A stretch of 64,000 nucleotides of DNA from Liopterus haemorrhoidalis (Eukaryota > Arthropoda > Insecta > Coleoptera > Dytiscidae). The translations under genes were made by a program, and so were the position numbers. This document shows, one piece after another, positions 41,963 to 53,013 of the stretch. The notes under the pieces are model-generated. The model had not been told where the DNA came from. It worked only from the letters and a program-made list of their open reading frames with translations, and searched no databases. Position 1 is the stretch's first letter. Each line of letters begins with the position of its first letter. Location of the stretch: positions 12,278,980-12,342,979 of the forward strand of contig OZ020623.1 of NCBI GenBank assembly GCA_963971575.1, given 5' to 3'.

Positions 41963-42985
41963 CTAAAGAAGCTGTTCAAAATGACCACTGTTTTCCTGCA
42001 GACACAAATTTACTCGTCTTTTCACACTATTAAAAGCATTTATAAGAATTTGAGGAGTTATATTGGCACACTCTTCGGTAATTCTGTATTGCAGTCCTTC
42101 GATATTGTTAATAGGGTCTTCTATACATTATTGTTCAGATGAAGGAATATAAAATAATCTAAAATAGTCAAGTCTAGTGATCTAGATGGAAATTCTGGAT
42201 TTCAACGTAAACTAATTATTCGATCGTCAAAAAATTCACGAAGGTAATTGATGGTTTCTTGAGCGGTGTGGGCACTCGCGCCATTTTGTTAGAAGTAGCC
42301 TTGCTGGAGCTCATCCTCATGAAGCTGATAAATTCACGTACATATACAATATTCCGGTATCTTTGAGTAGTAACAGTTTCGTGGAAAAATATGGGTCCGA
42401 TAATCTTCGAGACAAAGAAATCCAAACACCAATTTTTAACGGGTGAAAGGGAGTTTCGCGAAAATGATGTGGATTTTGAGCACTCCATAACCTCATATTT
42501 TGTGAATTTATATACCACGAAAGGGTGAACCTCGTCAGAAAAAAACGTTAAATTTAACAAATCATCATTATTTAATTTTGTTGGAACCACTGATAATACA
42601 CAATTCGCTTATTGTGATCTGTTGGCAGCAACTCATGTAAAGCAAGAATTTTGTATGGGAATAGCTTTAAATATTTTTTGAAAATACTATGGCAAGTTCT
42701 TAATGGTAAACCAGTCTCTTGCGAAAGTGTACGTAGTGATGTAGTGGGTTGCTCGTTCATACGTTGACGAACATCATCAACTGTATTTTGAGTACGAACT
42801 CTTGGCCTTCCAGTTCTATCTCTATGAGTAATGCTCCCTGTATCTCGGAATAAATCAACACATCTTCTAAGTGTGCTGTAAAAATCTCCTTCAAAGAAAG
42901 CAATATCTGGAAATTGTAGCCGACATTCCTCTAAACATTACACCGAAATGTAAATCCATTCGCCGTTCTCGAACACCATTTTGAA
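41963..42985 (-). pseudogene. Second DD41D-spaced mariner-like transposase, full-length but decayed
   Basis: On the minus strand: LQFPDIAFFEGDFYSTLRRC, SITHRDRTGRPRVRTQNTVD, LPLRTCHSIFKKYLKLFPYK, LTFFSDEVHPF (first Asp), IIGPIFFHETVTTQRYRN, QNGASAHTAQETIN (second Asp now Asn) and SRSLDLTILDYF (third Asp). It ends NLCLQENSGHFEQLL at a TAG (41965-41963). The spacing between second and third positions is 41, so this is another lineage with DD41D spacing, clearly distinct from the 4959 gene. Several shifts and stops are present. The TIRs were not found. Confidence 0.75.
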
Positions 42986-43048
42986 AATATGATTCAATCA
43001 TAAATTTTGTGTTCTGTTGTAGAAACCATTGTAATTGTAGCTTTATTG

Positions 43049-43139
43049 AATTTTCAATATAAACTTATAACAACAACAACAACAGTGATGACAGTTAATT
43101 AATTCTAAAGCTTGCTTTTGACATTACTTTTCTTTTCCA
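43049..43139 (+). repeat. Direct repeat, left copy (partner 45231-45318)
   Basis: AATATAAACTTATAACAACA through GCTTGCTTTTGACATTACTTT recurs in the same orientation at 45231-45318, on the far side of element X. Confidence 0.75.
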
Positions 43140-43324
43140 TAGGGAAATAAATTTAAGATCCTAGCGCCGCGGTGGTCAATTTTGAAACGTAGGTAGAAGG
43201 TCCTTAATGTTATTATTACATAGCTGTGAAAGTAAAATTATAGAAATAAATATATTTTACAATATTTTATGAACCTGTTTTACTATTTTATCAACAAGTA
43301 AGTATATACAAATGTTTATAAAGC

Positions 43325-43690
43325 CATTTTTTTGTATGACACGTCTCTAAAAAAAAATTAAAAACTATATTTTATGATGTAGGTTATGGTGATAAAAAAT
43401 TTATAGTAGATTATTTCAAGTTTATAGATGGAATTAAAAATTCTCGCGTTGTATACGAAGGAGAGGAAGTGTAAGCAAATTTTCAACCAATGGCCCACTT
43501 TTTTTCAAATTTCTCTTTTCTAATCCAAGCCTTACAACAATTTACAACTTCCTTGATTCCAAGTTTTCTTTTTATAATCTCTCTTATCTGGAAATGCTGA
43601 TATTTTAAATAATCCACTACGAAAATTTTATCGCCATAAAAATCCCAAAATATAGTTTTTAATTTGTTTTTAGAGACGTGTCATACAAAA
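43325..43690. mobile_element. MITE with TTTGTATGACACGTCTCTAA ends
   Basis: TTTTTTTGTATGACACGTCT near 43325 and its inverse AGACGTGTCATACAAAAAAA ending near 43690; the inverted similarity extends over ~110 bp per arm. It separates the left arm of X from HINE H4. Confidence 0.7.
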
Positions 43691-44545
43691 AAATTGATAG
43701 AAATTGTGAATTTTCCCATATTCACAGGTATTTAGTAAGTAAATGATGATTATTTGGGATGCCAAAACAAATTTTATATTAAAATATTTTTTTTTTGTTA
43801 ATTTTAATTCGAATGCCTAACACCATTATTTAGGTTTTGAAATATGTGCAGTATTTTTTTTTTTATATATGGCAAGGTTCATTAATATTTTGAAAATTGC
43901 GCCTATGGCTTCCATTGGTTGTTTTAAGTCATAACCCCGCCCCTGAGGTTTCGTGTATTCAATTTAAACAATTGCCACTGGTTATTAAATTTACGCTTTT
44001 AAAAATTAAATGCAACATTTGCCCAAATATAATTAGAATTTTGAAAAAATAATTTAAACAAAATAAAAATGCAAAAAAAAACAGAAATTATAAAATTGTC
44101 TCGAGACCGGATCAAACCTTAGTTTGCAAATTAGAACGCGAACATGCTAACCATTACACTATCTATGCTGCTTTACTGTGTTACATAAGTTATTAAATAT
44201 TTTACATGGTCAAGCAAAAAACACAAAAAATGCGTTATTTTCCGAAAACATAATCTGAACAAAAATTCCTGTTGTACTAAACCGGTTCACACAAATGTAC
44301 ATTACTTAGATTTTTTTCAGATTTTTAGTTTAAACCATCTGGGCTACAGGGTGTGGGACAATTTTTTTTTTGCATAGTTTTGGCAAATATCGCCTCATTT
44401 GTTTTTTCAATGAGCAGATATTTGTTTATATTTTTAGGGGGATATGTTTTTTAGATGTTTTAGTATTTTTCCTATGTGCGATAGACAAACGACAAAATGA
44501 CGGTATAAGGGTTTTTTGGTCATACCTACAAAACCCTAAAAATGG
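43691..44545 (-). mobile_element. HINE family, copy H4
   Basis: On the minus strand it starts at 44545 with TTTTTAGGGTTTTGTAGGTA, but the microsatellite has collapsed (GATAGACAAACGAC, 44480). It continues through the 'AATCTGAACAAAAATTCCTG' block and a tRNA-like module and ends in a decayed stem-loop (TTGTGAATTTTCCCATATTC, about 43702-43722). The subtype is the same as H1, H5 and H7. Confidence 0.75.
44098..44170 (-). other. tRNA-like module in HINE copy H4
   Basis: The minus strand has TAGTGTAATGGTTAGCATG (A-box type) and GGTTTGATCC (B-box type). It is the closest of the four modules to that of H5 but differs in the anticodon-arm region (CGCGTTCTAATTTGCAAAC). An imperfect cloverleaf can be sketched. 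Confidence 0.65.
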
Positions 44546-44665
44546 TGTTATAAACATTTGTATATACTTACTTGTTGATAAAATAGTAAAACAGTTTCAC
44601 AAAATATTGTAAAATATATTTATTTCTATAATTTTACTTTAACTGCTATGTAACAATAATATTAA

Positions 44666-45132
44666 CCCTTTACTGCATGAATTTTTATTTTTGGCTGAAA
44701 TAATTCATGAGCATTAGGAATTGTTTCTTATTGATAGAAAAATTAATTTAAAAGATATATTTAAAATATTAATTATTATTTTTATGAAAAAATAATAATT
44801 AAAATAATAATTTAGGGTTTGTGCCATACATTGAACATTAAGATTCTACATTATGTTACAAAAGAAAATGATTCCGTATTATTTGCTCGTCAATTGCTAG
44901 GTGTTCTTCATTAGGAATTAAAAGCAGTCGCCCTCGAGTTATCGTTGAAGTGCAAATTCCGCTTGATATCCTCAAATCTATTGCAGCCCATTACTTGAGA
45001 TACTGCAGGATCCATTACTGTGTATGTGCCATATATGAACATTCATGAAGTAACGTTCTGATTCAGTTTTAAAAGTAAAATAAAAAATAAAAATCGGAAT
45101 GTGCCATATATGGCACACTATGCGGTTAAGGG
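44666..45132. mobile_element. piggyBac-type MITE
   Basis: CCCTTTACTGCATGAA at 44666 and the inverse ending GCGGTTAAGGG at 45132, between TTAA at 44662-44665 and 45133-45136. Removing it leaves a single TTAA and restores the arm of element X, which reads through at 43205-43225. TTAA duplication and a CCCT start are hallmarks of piggyBac elements. The 467 bp body has no transposase and contains the palindrome GTGCCATATATGGCAC (45103-45118). Confidence 0.88.
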
Positions 45133-45230
45133 TTAAGTACCCTCTACCTACGTTTAAAAATTGACCACCGCGGCTCTACGGTCTTATATTTATTTCCCTA
45201 TAATCTTCTATTTTTAAACATTATTCTAGA

Positions 45231-45318
45231 TCAATATAAACTTATGACAACAACAACAGTAATGACAGTTAATTAATTCTAAAGCTTGCTTTTGGCAATT
45301 ACTTTTCTTTGCCATAGC
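45231..45318 (+). repeat. Direct repeat, right copy (partner 43049-43139)
   Basis: Same orientation as the left copy. Together they bracket element X and suggest that X sits inside, or recombined between, two copies of an older repeat. Confidence 0.7.
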
Positions 45319-45947
45319 CAACCCTTATGTAATTTCTTTTTGAACTCATGGTATCACTATCAGTGTTACTTTAATGAAATTCGGACTTATTGATAAAATT
45401 AATTATTTAATTATTCTGGAAATTCCCCAAATTCAAAATACTTAAGTTACACAATAAAAAGTTCCATTACTTAATGAAATATTTCAGGTAGAGTGACGTA
45501 GGTTGAACAAAGAAGATATAAATATCAAGTTCGAGGCAAAGTGGCGCCATGCGGCTATGATTTGAACTATTTTTCCTGTTCACTGATTTAGCGCGAATCG
45601 TTTTATATCAGACTTATAGTCTATAATTTATTTTATTGCAATGAAATATTGAGTTTATATTTTACGTTTGTTATGAAATACAAGTTTTATTTGTAAAATT
45701 GTGAAAATGGAAGAATTCTGTAAAAAAAAACATAAAAAATTGACGTGAAGTTGGATTTTTCACACATTTCAGGGTTTTGTAGGTATTTAGTTAGTGAATG
45801 ATGATTATTAGAAGACCAAACGATGAATGCCTGTCACTACATAACACAATTACAAGTGTTGGTATTAAATCCTTTAAATCAATAGGCACGATAAGAAGGT
45901 TGCAGTTAGATTTTTTCTACCGTGTATCATATATCTCTAATAATACC
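45319..45947. other. No gene; contains a HINE 3' tip
   Basis: 45738-45800 has a decayed stem-loop (GAAGTTGGATTTTTCACAC) and TTTCAGGGTTTTGTAGGTAT, the 3' end of the HINE family. Otherwise unassigned. Confidence 0.5.
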
Positions 45948-46295
45948 ATAATATATATGTTAGCATCTAGCCTTCCACGAAGCCCTGTTACGTCACCCTA
46001 AAATGTTATCTAGATGCAATCAGTAATCTGGACCCACTAATGATGACGACTCATTATACTAATTGGTTTTATAAAACACACGTAGAATTTGATAGAGAGA
46101 TCAGATGTTTTCTTACGTTGTAAGAGTGAATACTTAGAATAAAATAGTCTGTGAACAACTTGAGTTTTATTTAAACAATAAATCCATTATTATTTTACAT
46201 CAGAAGTGGGATTCGCGCACGTCTTTATAATATTTTGTTTTTGTTCTTTTATTGGGATCTTGCTACGTGGAAGGCTAGATGCTAACATATATATT
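45948..46295. mobile_element. Inverted-repeat unit enclosing an LTR-like segment
   Basis: TTAGCATCTAGCCTTCCACG (about 45959-45978) and its inverse CGTGGAAGGCTAGATGCTAA (about 46265-46284), extended by TATATATGT-type sequence, form ~30 bp arms. Between them is the LTR-like stretch listed next. Confidence 0.65.
45986..46199 (+). repeat. Possible solo LTR (TG...CA) with PBS-like sequence
   Basis: It starts TGTTACGTCACCC and ends ATTATTTTACA (214 bp). An AATAAATCC-type polyadenylation signal (AATAAA, about 46178) lies near the 3' side. The bases right after it, TCAGAAGTGGGATTCG, resemble the initiator-tRNA-type primer-binding region of Ty1/copia elements. No internal coding or second LTR is present. 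Inferred from general features only. Confidence 0.45.
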
Positions 46296-47367
46296 AACGC
46301 ATTTTTTTTTGTATAATTGCCAAAATATCATTCAAATCCAGACCTGGCAACACTGCGGACGATCTTTTGTCACGCAAGAGCATAACGCCTACAGAGACAT
46401 TGTTTATATTGCGACTATATGAAAAACTAACAGATTCTCTACTATAAATTGAATCCCAGCAACCGGATAGCTATTTATTTATTTTCCTAGTCGATATTTG
46501 CAAAATAAATTTACGTACCTCTTCTCTACCCATAACAAAATGTATTCATGTATATACAAATATATTTTTTTAATTTTAGCTAGGATATTAAACGAAAATC
46601 TTAATTCTTGGCAAAATTTAGTCAAATTAAAATGTATTTCAAAAATCAATTACCGTTCCTTAATCTGCACAAAGAGAGCTTCCATTTAATATCCCCACAA
46701 TAAAATTTAAATGTAATTTTTTCAATAACACAAAAACTGTAATATTTTCCAAAAACGAAATCGGATAAAAATTCCTTTCGTACGTTTCCGGTTCATAGCA
46801 ATATACATTGCTTAGAATTTTTTAATTTTTTTAATTTTTTTAATTAATATTATACTCGGTTTTCGTACCAAATGTGTCCATAGCAAATTAACATGGGGAA
46901 ACAGTTTTAGATAGGAAAAGTCGTTCTAATTTGACCTCCTTTATATCTCTTGTAACAAAGAAGTTAGCAATGCTTACACAGTTCCCAAAAACACCCTATA
47001 TATACATATATATTTCGCTTGTGGAAAATTTCTCACATTCTATGGAAATTCTTGTTAATTTTCACGCATGCATATTTAATGGGATGATTTTATCCACTAA
47101 AGTTGGAAACGAATTTTTTTTCCACAAGTCTGCGCAGGTCCTTTTACATTATATATTAGAAAATCCCAACGGATCCCAAAAATTTCATACAGTCCATGCT
47201 ATTTAATAAATTTTAGTAAAATTTTATTTATTTGGTTTTTGGTATTATTATTAATTTAAATACTAGCAGTATACTTGTTCTTCGAACGGGATAAGCGCAA
47301 TTAAGTTAAGTTGATTCAATCGAAGAACTGTTTGAATGCATACAAAATACATTTAATGTATTAAACA
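46296..47367. other. No gene; HINE-derived middle fragment
   Basis: 46680-46870 resembles the middle of the tRNA-less HINE subtype (ACAAAAACTGTAATATTTTC, then AAAAATTCCTTTCGTACGTT TCCGG), compare 29560-29660. The remainder is unassigned. Confidence 0.45.
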
Positions 47368-47705
47368 TACCCTTGATAACGTTTTTCTAACATTGCAAAC
47401 TTGTTTAGAAGCAACCATGTTAGCAAAAGGAGGGAGAATTCTTACAAGATTCCGCACATTAATAAGGCAAAATTTTATCGCAAAGGACGATTACAAACAT
47501 TACCGTGTTCCATACAAGCTGTGGGGACAGCCACGTCCTTGTTAAATTAAAACTTTTTGTATTATTCTTTGTTTTACTAGATATTTGTAACAATTTCAGA
47601 AATAAAATCATTGTAATTAATTATAATTGTACATGTATATCACATTTTTGGACAAGATAAAATTCAAAATGTATACCATATTTTCGGACGGAAGGTGTAA
47701 TTGCT
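47368..47705. repeat. Dispersed repeat, copy 2 (partner 30341-30680)
   Basis: It shares CTTGATAACGTTTTTCTAAC, AGCAACCATGTTAGCAAAAG and CGGA(C/A)GGA with copy 1 in the same orientation. Confidence 0.7.
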
Positions 47706-48800
47706 ATAAATGGTGGTCGCTTTTTGTTTGGCTCTTTCATAAGATTAACTATGGCCGGAGCAACATTTGCTATAGACTCGGTACGTCTTTGCTTTTGGGG
47801 GCCCCATCAATGGTGTAGTGTTGGGGGAGCCCAAGGGGGTCGGTGCTCTCGCACTATTTATTTGGGGCGGAGCGCGATCTCGGAGTTTTTACTCCAGGTA
47901 TTTAAAAACGGCTGAATTCGCTCGACATCGGTATCACTCGTCTAAAACCACTCTTCTTTTAACTACTTCTTAAAATAAAATGCGCAATTCGCGTACATGA
48001 CTGTTATTGTGTGTAACCGGGGAATCCCCGAATAATATATTGCGCGTTTACATATTACAGTGACTACAGTGGGCGAAACATTCCTTCAGATTTAAATCTA
48101 TTACTCCAGTGTTACAGCCAGACAGACTTCTCGCGGCCGGGCGTGAAACATGCGCGTGAAATTTGTAGTGGGGATTATAACTTTAGCGAATTGCATTATT
48201 TCCTACACACGCTACTACAGTCAAGTGCACAAGCACAACATTCAAAATATATTAAATATTTAAAATCATAGAGTAAAAAAGCAAACTAGGTGGACGTGCT
48301 ACTAATAGTCAAAGAAATAATTAGCAATTTTCTTGATTTTTTTAAGAAGGAAAAGGCTGCGGGAGGATTTTATATACCACTATATTTATACCTCTTACTA
48401 CTATGTATTTTATAACAATATGTTAAAAATTTTACATTGTTATGTAAGTATATTTAGCGGGAAAACATCTGTATTCCATTATTACATAGAATGTAAGCCT
48501 TTATTATTTACAATCTACTTGAAATTGCTGGAGTTTGGAAAAAGACGCGAGACGGGGGTGTTCGGGCCAATAAACAAGTCGACAAAGTGTACGTCAAATA
48601 CAGTAATCACTTAAATCAAGCAGCTGCGTTTCTATAGTTTTGTTGTTCGACTGTGATGGGAGGAACTTGTGTTTGTAGACGTACCTAACTGATAAATATA
48701 ATGTACACGTGTAAGAATGTGAACTTGTTTCTCTGACTGTCCTCCGTATCTGACACTGTCTTTCATAGTGCCCTCTCTGTGCGCACCATTAGCTCCGCCC
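47706..48800. other. No gene recognised
   Basis: A GC-richer patch at 47790-47890 (GGGGGCCCCATCAATGGTGT and similar) recalls the GGCCCC repeat at 50541. A second patch lies at 48115-48170. Open frames have no recognisable motif. Confidence 0.4.
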
Positions 48801-49070
48801 AGCCACGAGAGTTTTGTCCGACTGTATAAGGCAATACCGTGTAGTTCTGCTGAATGTGAAAGAGGATTTAGCTGTATGAATTTAAGAATAACTGAGGCTT
48901 GATCTGGATTATTAATAGAGCATGTGTCAAATTTAATGTTAATAAATCTGCATGGTCCTCCAATTGAAATTTGGAAAATTTTGTGCAAAAGTGGATCAGA
49001 AACCATCGTTCATTTACAACACACAAACACGTATATGCAGAATTCAAGAAACGTCAGGAAGCTTTTTTAA
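48801..49070 (+). pseudogene. hAT transposase C-terminal fragment
   Basis: The frame reads RLYKAIPCSSAECERGFSCM, NLRITEA, one stop, then SGLLIEHVSNLMLINLHGPP and IEIWK. This is the hAT C-terminal dimerisation block (SSAECERGFS...MN...LxxLM.I...GPP), like KIAA1586/ZBED-type hAT proteins. One TGA in place of the expected Arg codon and loss of the rest make it a pseudogene. No TIRs were identified around it. Confidence 0.75.
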
Positions 49071-49523
49071 GTAAAATTTAATAAGATTACATTTTGATAA
49101 ATTGATTTATTCTTTGCTTTTTAGGGTTTTGTAGGTATGACCAAATAACCCTTATACCGTCATTTTGTCGTCTGTCTGTCTGTCTCTCTGTCTGTCTGGT
49201 ATGCTTATACAACTGTTTGACCCGCACATAAAAAAAATACTAAAACATCTAAAAAACATATCCCCCTAAAAATATAAACAAATATGAGCTCATCGAAAAA
49301 AAAAAATATATATATATATTTTTTTTAAATTCTGGCAAAATTGTGCAAAAAAAAAATTGTCCCACACCTGTGGAATTAGTTCTTAGTAATGTACATTGGT
49401 GTGAACCGGAATAGTACAACAGGAATTTTTGATCAGATTATGTTTTCAGAAAATAACGCATTTTTTGTGTTTTTTGGTTGACGATGTACAAAAGTTATAG
49501 TTATGTAACACACTATACTAGAA

Positions 49524-49594
49524 GGCGTATCCTAGTCTAATGGTTAGCTTGCTCGCCTGCTAAGCAGCAAACTAGGGTTCGCTCCCGGGCAGAT
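49524..49594 (+). other. tRNA-like module in HINE copy H5
   Basis: TAGTCTAATGGTTAGCTTG (A-box type, 49533) and GGTTCGCTCC (B-box type, 49576) are 43 nt apart start to start. Between them is CTCGCCTGCTAAGCAGC, in which CTGCTAA could form a 7-nt anticodon loop (GCT). T-arm pairing is partly lost. Of the four modules this one looks most like a tRNA. Confidence 0.65.
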
Positions 49595-50045
49595 GAAACA
49601 ATTTTATTTTTTGTTTTTTTTCTCATTTTATTTTGTTAAAATTCTAGTTATATTTTGGTAAATGTTGCATTTAATTTTTAAGAACGTAAATTTAATAAAC
49701 AGTTGGAATAGTTGGAATTATATTTTCATTCTATGTGTCATGTATACGAAACCAGAGGGGTGGAGCATATGACTTAAAACAACCTATGGAAGCCATAGGC
49801 GCAATTTTCAAAATCTTAATGAACCTTGCTATATAAAAAAATTACTGCACATATTTAGAATCCTAAATAATGGTATTAGGTATTCGAATTAAAATTAACA
49901 AAGAAATATTTTAATATAAAATTTGTTTTTAAAGCTCTTAGATTAACAGACGATAAGTTATTTTAAAAAGATCGTTAATTTTGCCGTGATTACTACAAAG
50001 CATAATTTGTCCTACACACTCAGCATGCCGCCTTCACTTATTATA

Positions 50046-50301
50046 TTGAGAAGTGACATTACCGTTGGCAGCGCTGTACTTCAAGGCAATATGGCTGTCT
50101 TGTCTAGTATTCAGCTGTCTATTTGCTAACAGCGAACAGTTTAATTTAAGCACAGTACATTTTTATTTTATGAAAATGTATCTATCGACATTCTAACAAA
50201 AAATCAACACTAGAACATATGTAATTATTTCAAACAGTACTACAGTCGCGTAGTACAATATTTGACCACCAGACTGCCTATCCGAGCGTGCCAGTTCTCA
50301 A
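50046..50301. mobile_element. THAP-family MITE inside HINE H5
   Basis: TTGAGAAGTGACATTACC at 50046 and the inverse CCAGTTCTCAA ending at 50301, flanked by TA. Its left part matches 33690-33800 and its right part matches 32975-33090, so it is the larger element with the whole middle (including the coding part) deleted. Confidence 0.85.
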
Positions 50302-50345
50302 TACCTGCGAAACCCGGCAATGTGTGAAAATTCACACTTCACATC

Positions 50346-51016
50346 AATTTTTTTATGTAAATTAAAAAAAAAGGTTCTTATACATTTATTATTATGCATT
50401 CCTACATTTGCAGTTGATTCAGCAATAATTTTGCATTAAAACATTCTTACTTCCAGTACTGCTTACGGCTTATTTTGAACTTCCTTACGTGAGTAGGCAG
50501 ATTTCCCGCACTTTTTCATTTGGCACTACACCACTGGGCCCCATAGCGTTCTTGGGGGCCCCATAGCGTTCTTGGGGGCCCCATAGCGTTCTTGAGGCCC
50601 GACACTGGTAGCGTCGTTAGTATCATTATAAATCCGTCCGTAACAGTACTCAATTTAACTTTATATCAAATTAATCTCTATTAAATAATTCAATAAATAA
50701 ACAAAATTTCATTGAAAACATATAAAACAATATATTCATTCATATTTTGTTACAAACTAAAAGTAAATGGACGTAAAAATACGTTATACAAATCGCATAA
50801 TTAAATTAATGAATATAAAAATGTTGGCCACCAACAAACCGACTGTGTACAGCGGGTTGCGGTATAAATTATTGCAGGCGTAAAATAATATTAGGACATT
50901 AAATTTATATTTTGTTTTGAAAGATGATTTTGTTTTTGGATTACTTACCAGTGAATGTAGGGTGGCTAGAAAGTCTCTTTTAAAGAGAACATGTTTTTTT
51001 TTTGCTCCATTTTTAT
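50346..51016. other. No gene; three 20 bp GC-rich units
   Basis: 50541-50600 holds three tandem units of CCATAGCGTTCTTGGGGGCC. Otherwise AT-rich, unassigned. Confidence 0.6.
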
Positions 51017-51045
51017 TCTTTTTAGGGTTTTGTAGGTATGACCAT
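51017..51045 (+). repeat. HINE 5' tip fragment
   Basis: TTTTTAGGGTTTTGTAGGTA followed by TGACC and then unrelated sequence. Confidence 0.7.
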
Positions 51046-51216
51046 TGCATAAAAATAGTAAAGGAGTATTACATGCTATTTGGGAAGATCAAGATGGTCT
51101 TTCAAAATGGCACATGATAGTTTCGGGCTGTAGAGTGGCGTAGGGCTATTTATTAAAATATTTGTCATCGGTAAGAAAAGAAAAAATACCAATCTTGATA
51201 TTTTCAAAAGAAGCTA

Positions 51217-51399
51217 TAGGCTATTCCAAACGTTTAGGCTGAACTAACTGGAACTTTCATTTTTGTAAGTTGTCATGAGTTCTCCTTTTATGGTTTGAAG
51301 CAGGCTTTTGCTAAACAAAATGATCAAAAGTCTCACTTAATCTATAAAAGTAACTAGAATTGAAAATCTACTTCCACCTAAACCAAAGGAACAGACTTG
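51217..51399. mobile_element. MITE family M, short copy
   Basis: TAGGCTATTCCAAACGTTTA, then GGCTGAACTAA at the left. At the right is CTACTTCCACCTAAACCAAA, then GGAACAGACTT. The left tip has the CCAAACGTTTA variant and the right tip the CTTTGGTTTA variant of the TIR. Confidence 0.75.
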
Positions 51400-51459
51400 A
51401 ACATTTTTGTAAAAAACGTGTTCATATAAAAAATAAATAAATAAAACACTACTTGTTGA

Positions 51460-51511
51460 TCCTTAATCTACGCCCTTGGAGCTTTGTTTCGGTACCATAC
51501 AGTAAATTTAT

Positions 51512-51551
<40 letters not shown>

Positions 51552-52260
51552 AAATTTTCACAAAAAAATATATTTTTCGAAATAATAATCTGGCCAAATA
51601 TTCCTGTTGAATTATTCCTGTTCCCATCAATGTACATTATTGAGAATTTTTCCAGATTTTGAGACCAACCCCTCTGGAAAACAGGATGAGGGACAAAAAA
51701 TTTTACCGAAACATCCATAAAATTTTATTGGTTTCTATTTATGCACTGAGGGGCTTCATTTTATACCCTACTCTAAATTTTAAAACAATATGTATCTTTT
51801 TTCAACGACAAAAAAATTCATATTTTTGGAAAAACTAATCGAATTAAAAATTCCTGCTGAAATATTCTTGTTTTCATCAATATACATTATTGATAATTTT
51901 TTCAGATTTTTAGACCAACCCCTCTGGGACATACGGTGGGGGACAAAAATTTTATGACACTTTTTTGTAAAAATTTTAATAAATTTTGTTGGTTTATCTA
52001 TGTATTGAAGGGCTTCATTTGATACCCCACTCAAAATTTTGAAACAATATTTTTTCAACGACAAAAAAAAATTTTTTTTTCGAAAAACTAATCTGATCAA
52101 AAATTCCTGTTGAACTATTCTTGTTTTCATCAATGTACATTTTTTAAAAAAATTTCAGATTTTTCGACCAACCTTCCTGGGACATACGATGGGGGACAAA
52201 AAAATTTGAACATATTTTTGCCAAAATTTCATCAAATTTTGTTGGTTTATTAATGCATTA
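51460..52260. repeat. Three tandem ~250 bp HINE-middle units
   Basis: Units share ATCTG(A/G)(T/C)CAAA..ATTCCTGTTGAA, TCATCAATGTACATT, GACCAACCCCTCTGG and GGGGACAAAAA (about 51585, 51835 and 52085). A (TA)n run sits at 51514-51548. This is the block present once in H1, H3, H5 and H7. Confidence 0.75.
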
Positions 52261-52261
52261 T

Positions 52262-52761
52262 ATTTTATAACAAATGTCATTCGTTCCTGTGGTTTAACTG
52301 TTGGAATATTAAATTTTCACATACCAACATGAAACATGATATAACCTAAGCAAGGTCCATTTTCGTGACAACCTAAAAGAACGAAATTCCCATTTAGTTC
52401 CGCTTAAAGCAAAGAAATTACCTATAAATTATATTTTTTACAATAAATGTCACTCGTTTCCATGGTTCCAATGTTGGAATTTTAAACATGCCAACATGAA
52501 ACATGAAATAACCTGAGTAACCTTCTCGTGACAATCCAAAAGAATGAAACTCTCATTTAGTTCCCCTTAAACCAAAGAATCAGATTGTATATATTATAAT
52601 TTTTATAATAAATGTAACTCGTTTCCATGGTTTCACTGTTGAAATTTTAAATTTTTCATGCCAACATTAAACATGAATTAAACTAAGTAAGTTCCCTTCT
52701 CGTGACAACCTAAAAGAACGAAACTCCCTTTGAGTCCCGCTTAAACCAAAGAAACAGTCAA
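52262..52761. repeat. Three tandem half-units of MITE family M
   Basis: Each ~160 bp unit has AATGTCA(T/C)TCGTT, ATGCCAACATGAAACATGAA, TCGTGACAACCTAAAAGAA and CATTTAGTTCCGCTTAAA (52262-52431, 52432-52575, 52576-52761). Only the right-half tip is repeated; no left tips are present. Confidence 0.8.
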
Positions 52762-53013
52762 TACAAAGAAGTCTCCTAAAAATGATTTATAAAATAATAT
52801 TCTACCAGCCCACCTAAAAATATTCGCTAGAAACACTAGTGGTTGTAAAACACTCGTCTAATTTATTTTTGTAATGAAGTTTACAAAAAATATGTCTTCT
52901 AAAAATTGTTTTTTTAAAATTAAAATACCGTTCCGCTTAAAAATATTGGATAGAAACACTAATGGTTGAGAAACACTCATATAATTTATTTTTCAAATGA
53001 AGTTTACAAAAAA
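52762..53013. repeat. Repeat Z units
   Basis: Two units with AATATTC(T/G)...CACCTAAAAATATT(C/G)G and TAGAAACACTA(G/A)TGGTTG. They match 55600-55790 and the short spacer 54258-54276. Confidence 0.65.

Larger units (their letters stand above)
43142..45198. mobile_element. Element X with ~180 bp inverted ends, carrying three insertions
   Basis: GGGAAATAAATTTAAGATCC at 43142 and the inverse TATTTATTTCCC at 45198 are flanked by TA (43140-43141 and 45199-45200). The inverted arms cover 43142-43324 and 44546-45198 minus a piggyBac-type insertion; they share ACCGCGG(C/T)GGTCAATTTTNAA-type sequence in opposite orientations. Between the arms are a MITE (43325-43690) and HINE copy H4. Without the insertions X would be a foldback-like element of under 400 bp. 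Confidence 0.75.
49118..50345 (+). mobile_element. HINE family, copy H5
   Basis: 5' tip CTTTTTAGGGTTTTGTAGGT, GTCT microsatellite (49171-49198), tRNA-like module at 49524-49594, 3' motif CCTGCGAAACCC and stem-loop GTGTGAA-AA-TTCACAC (50322-50337). A short deletion follows the microsatellite. A 256 bp THAP-family MITE is inserted close to the 3' motif. Confidence 0.78.
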
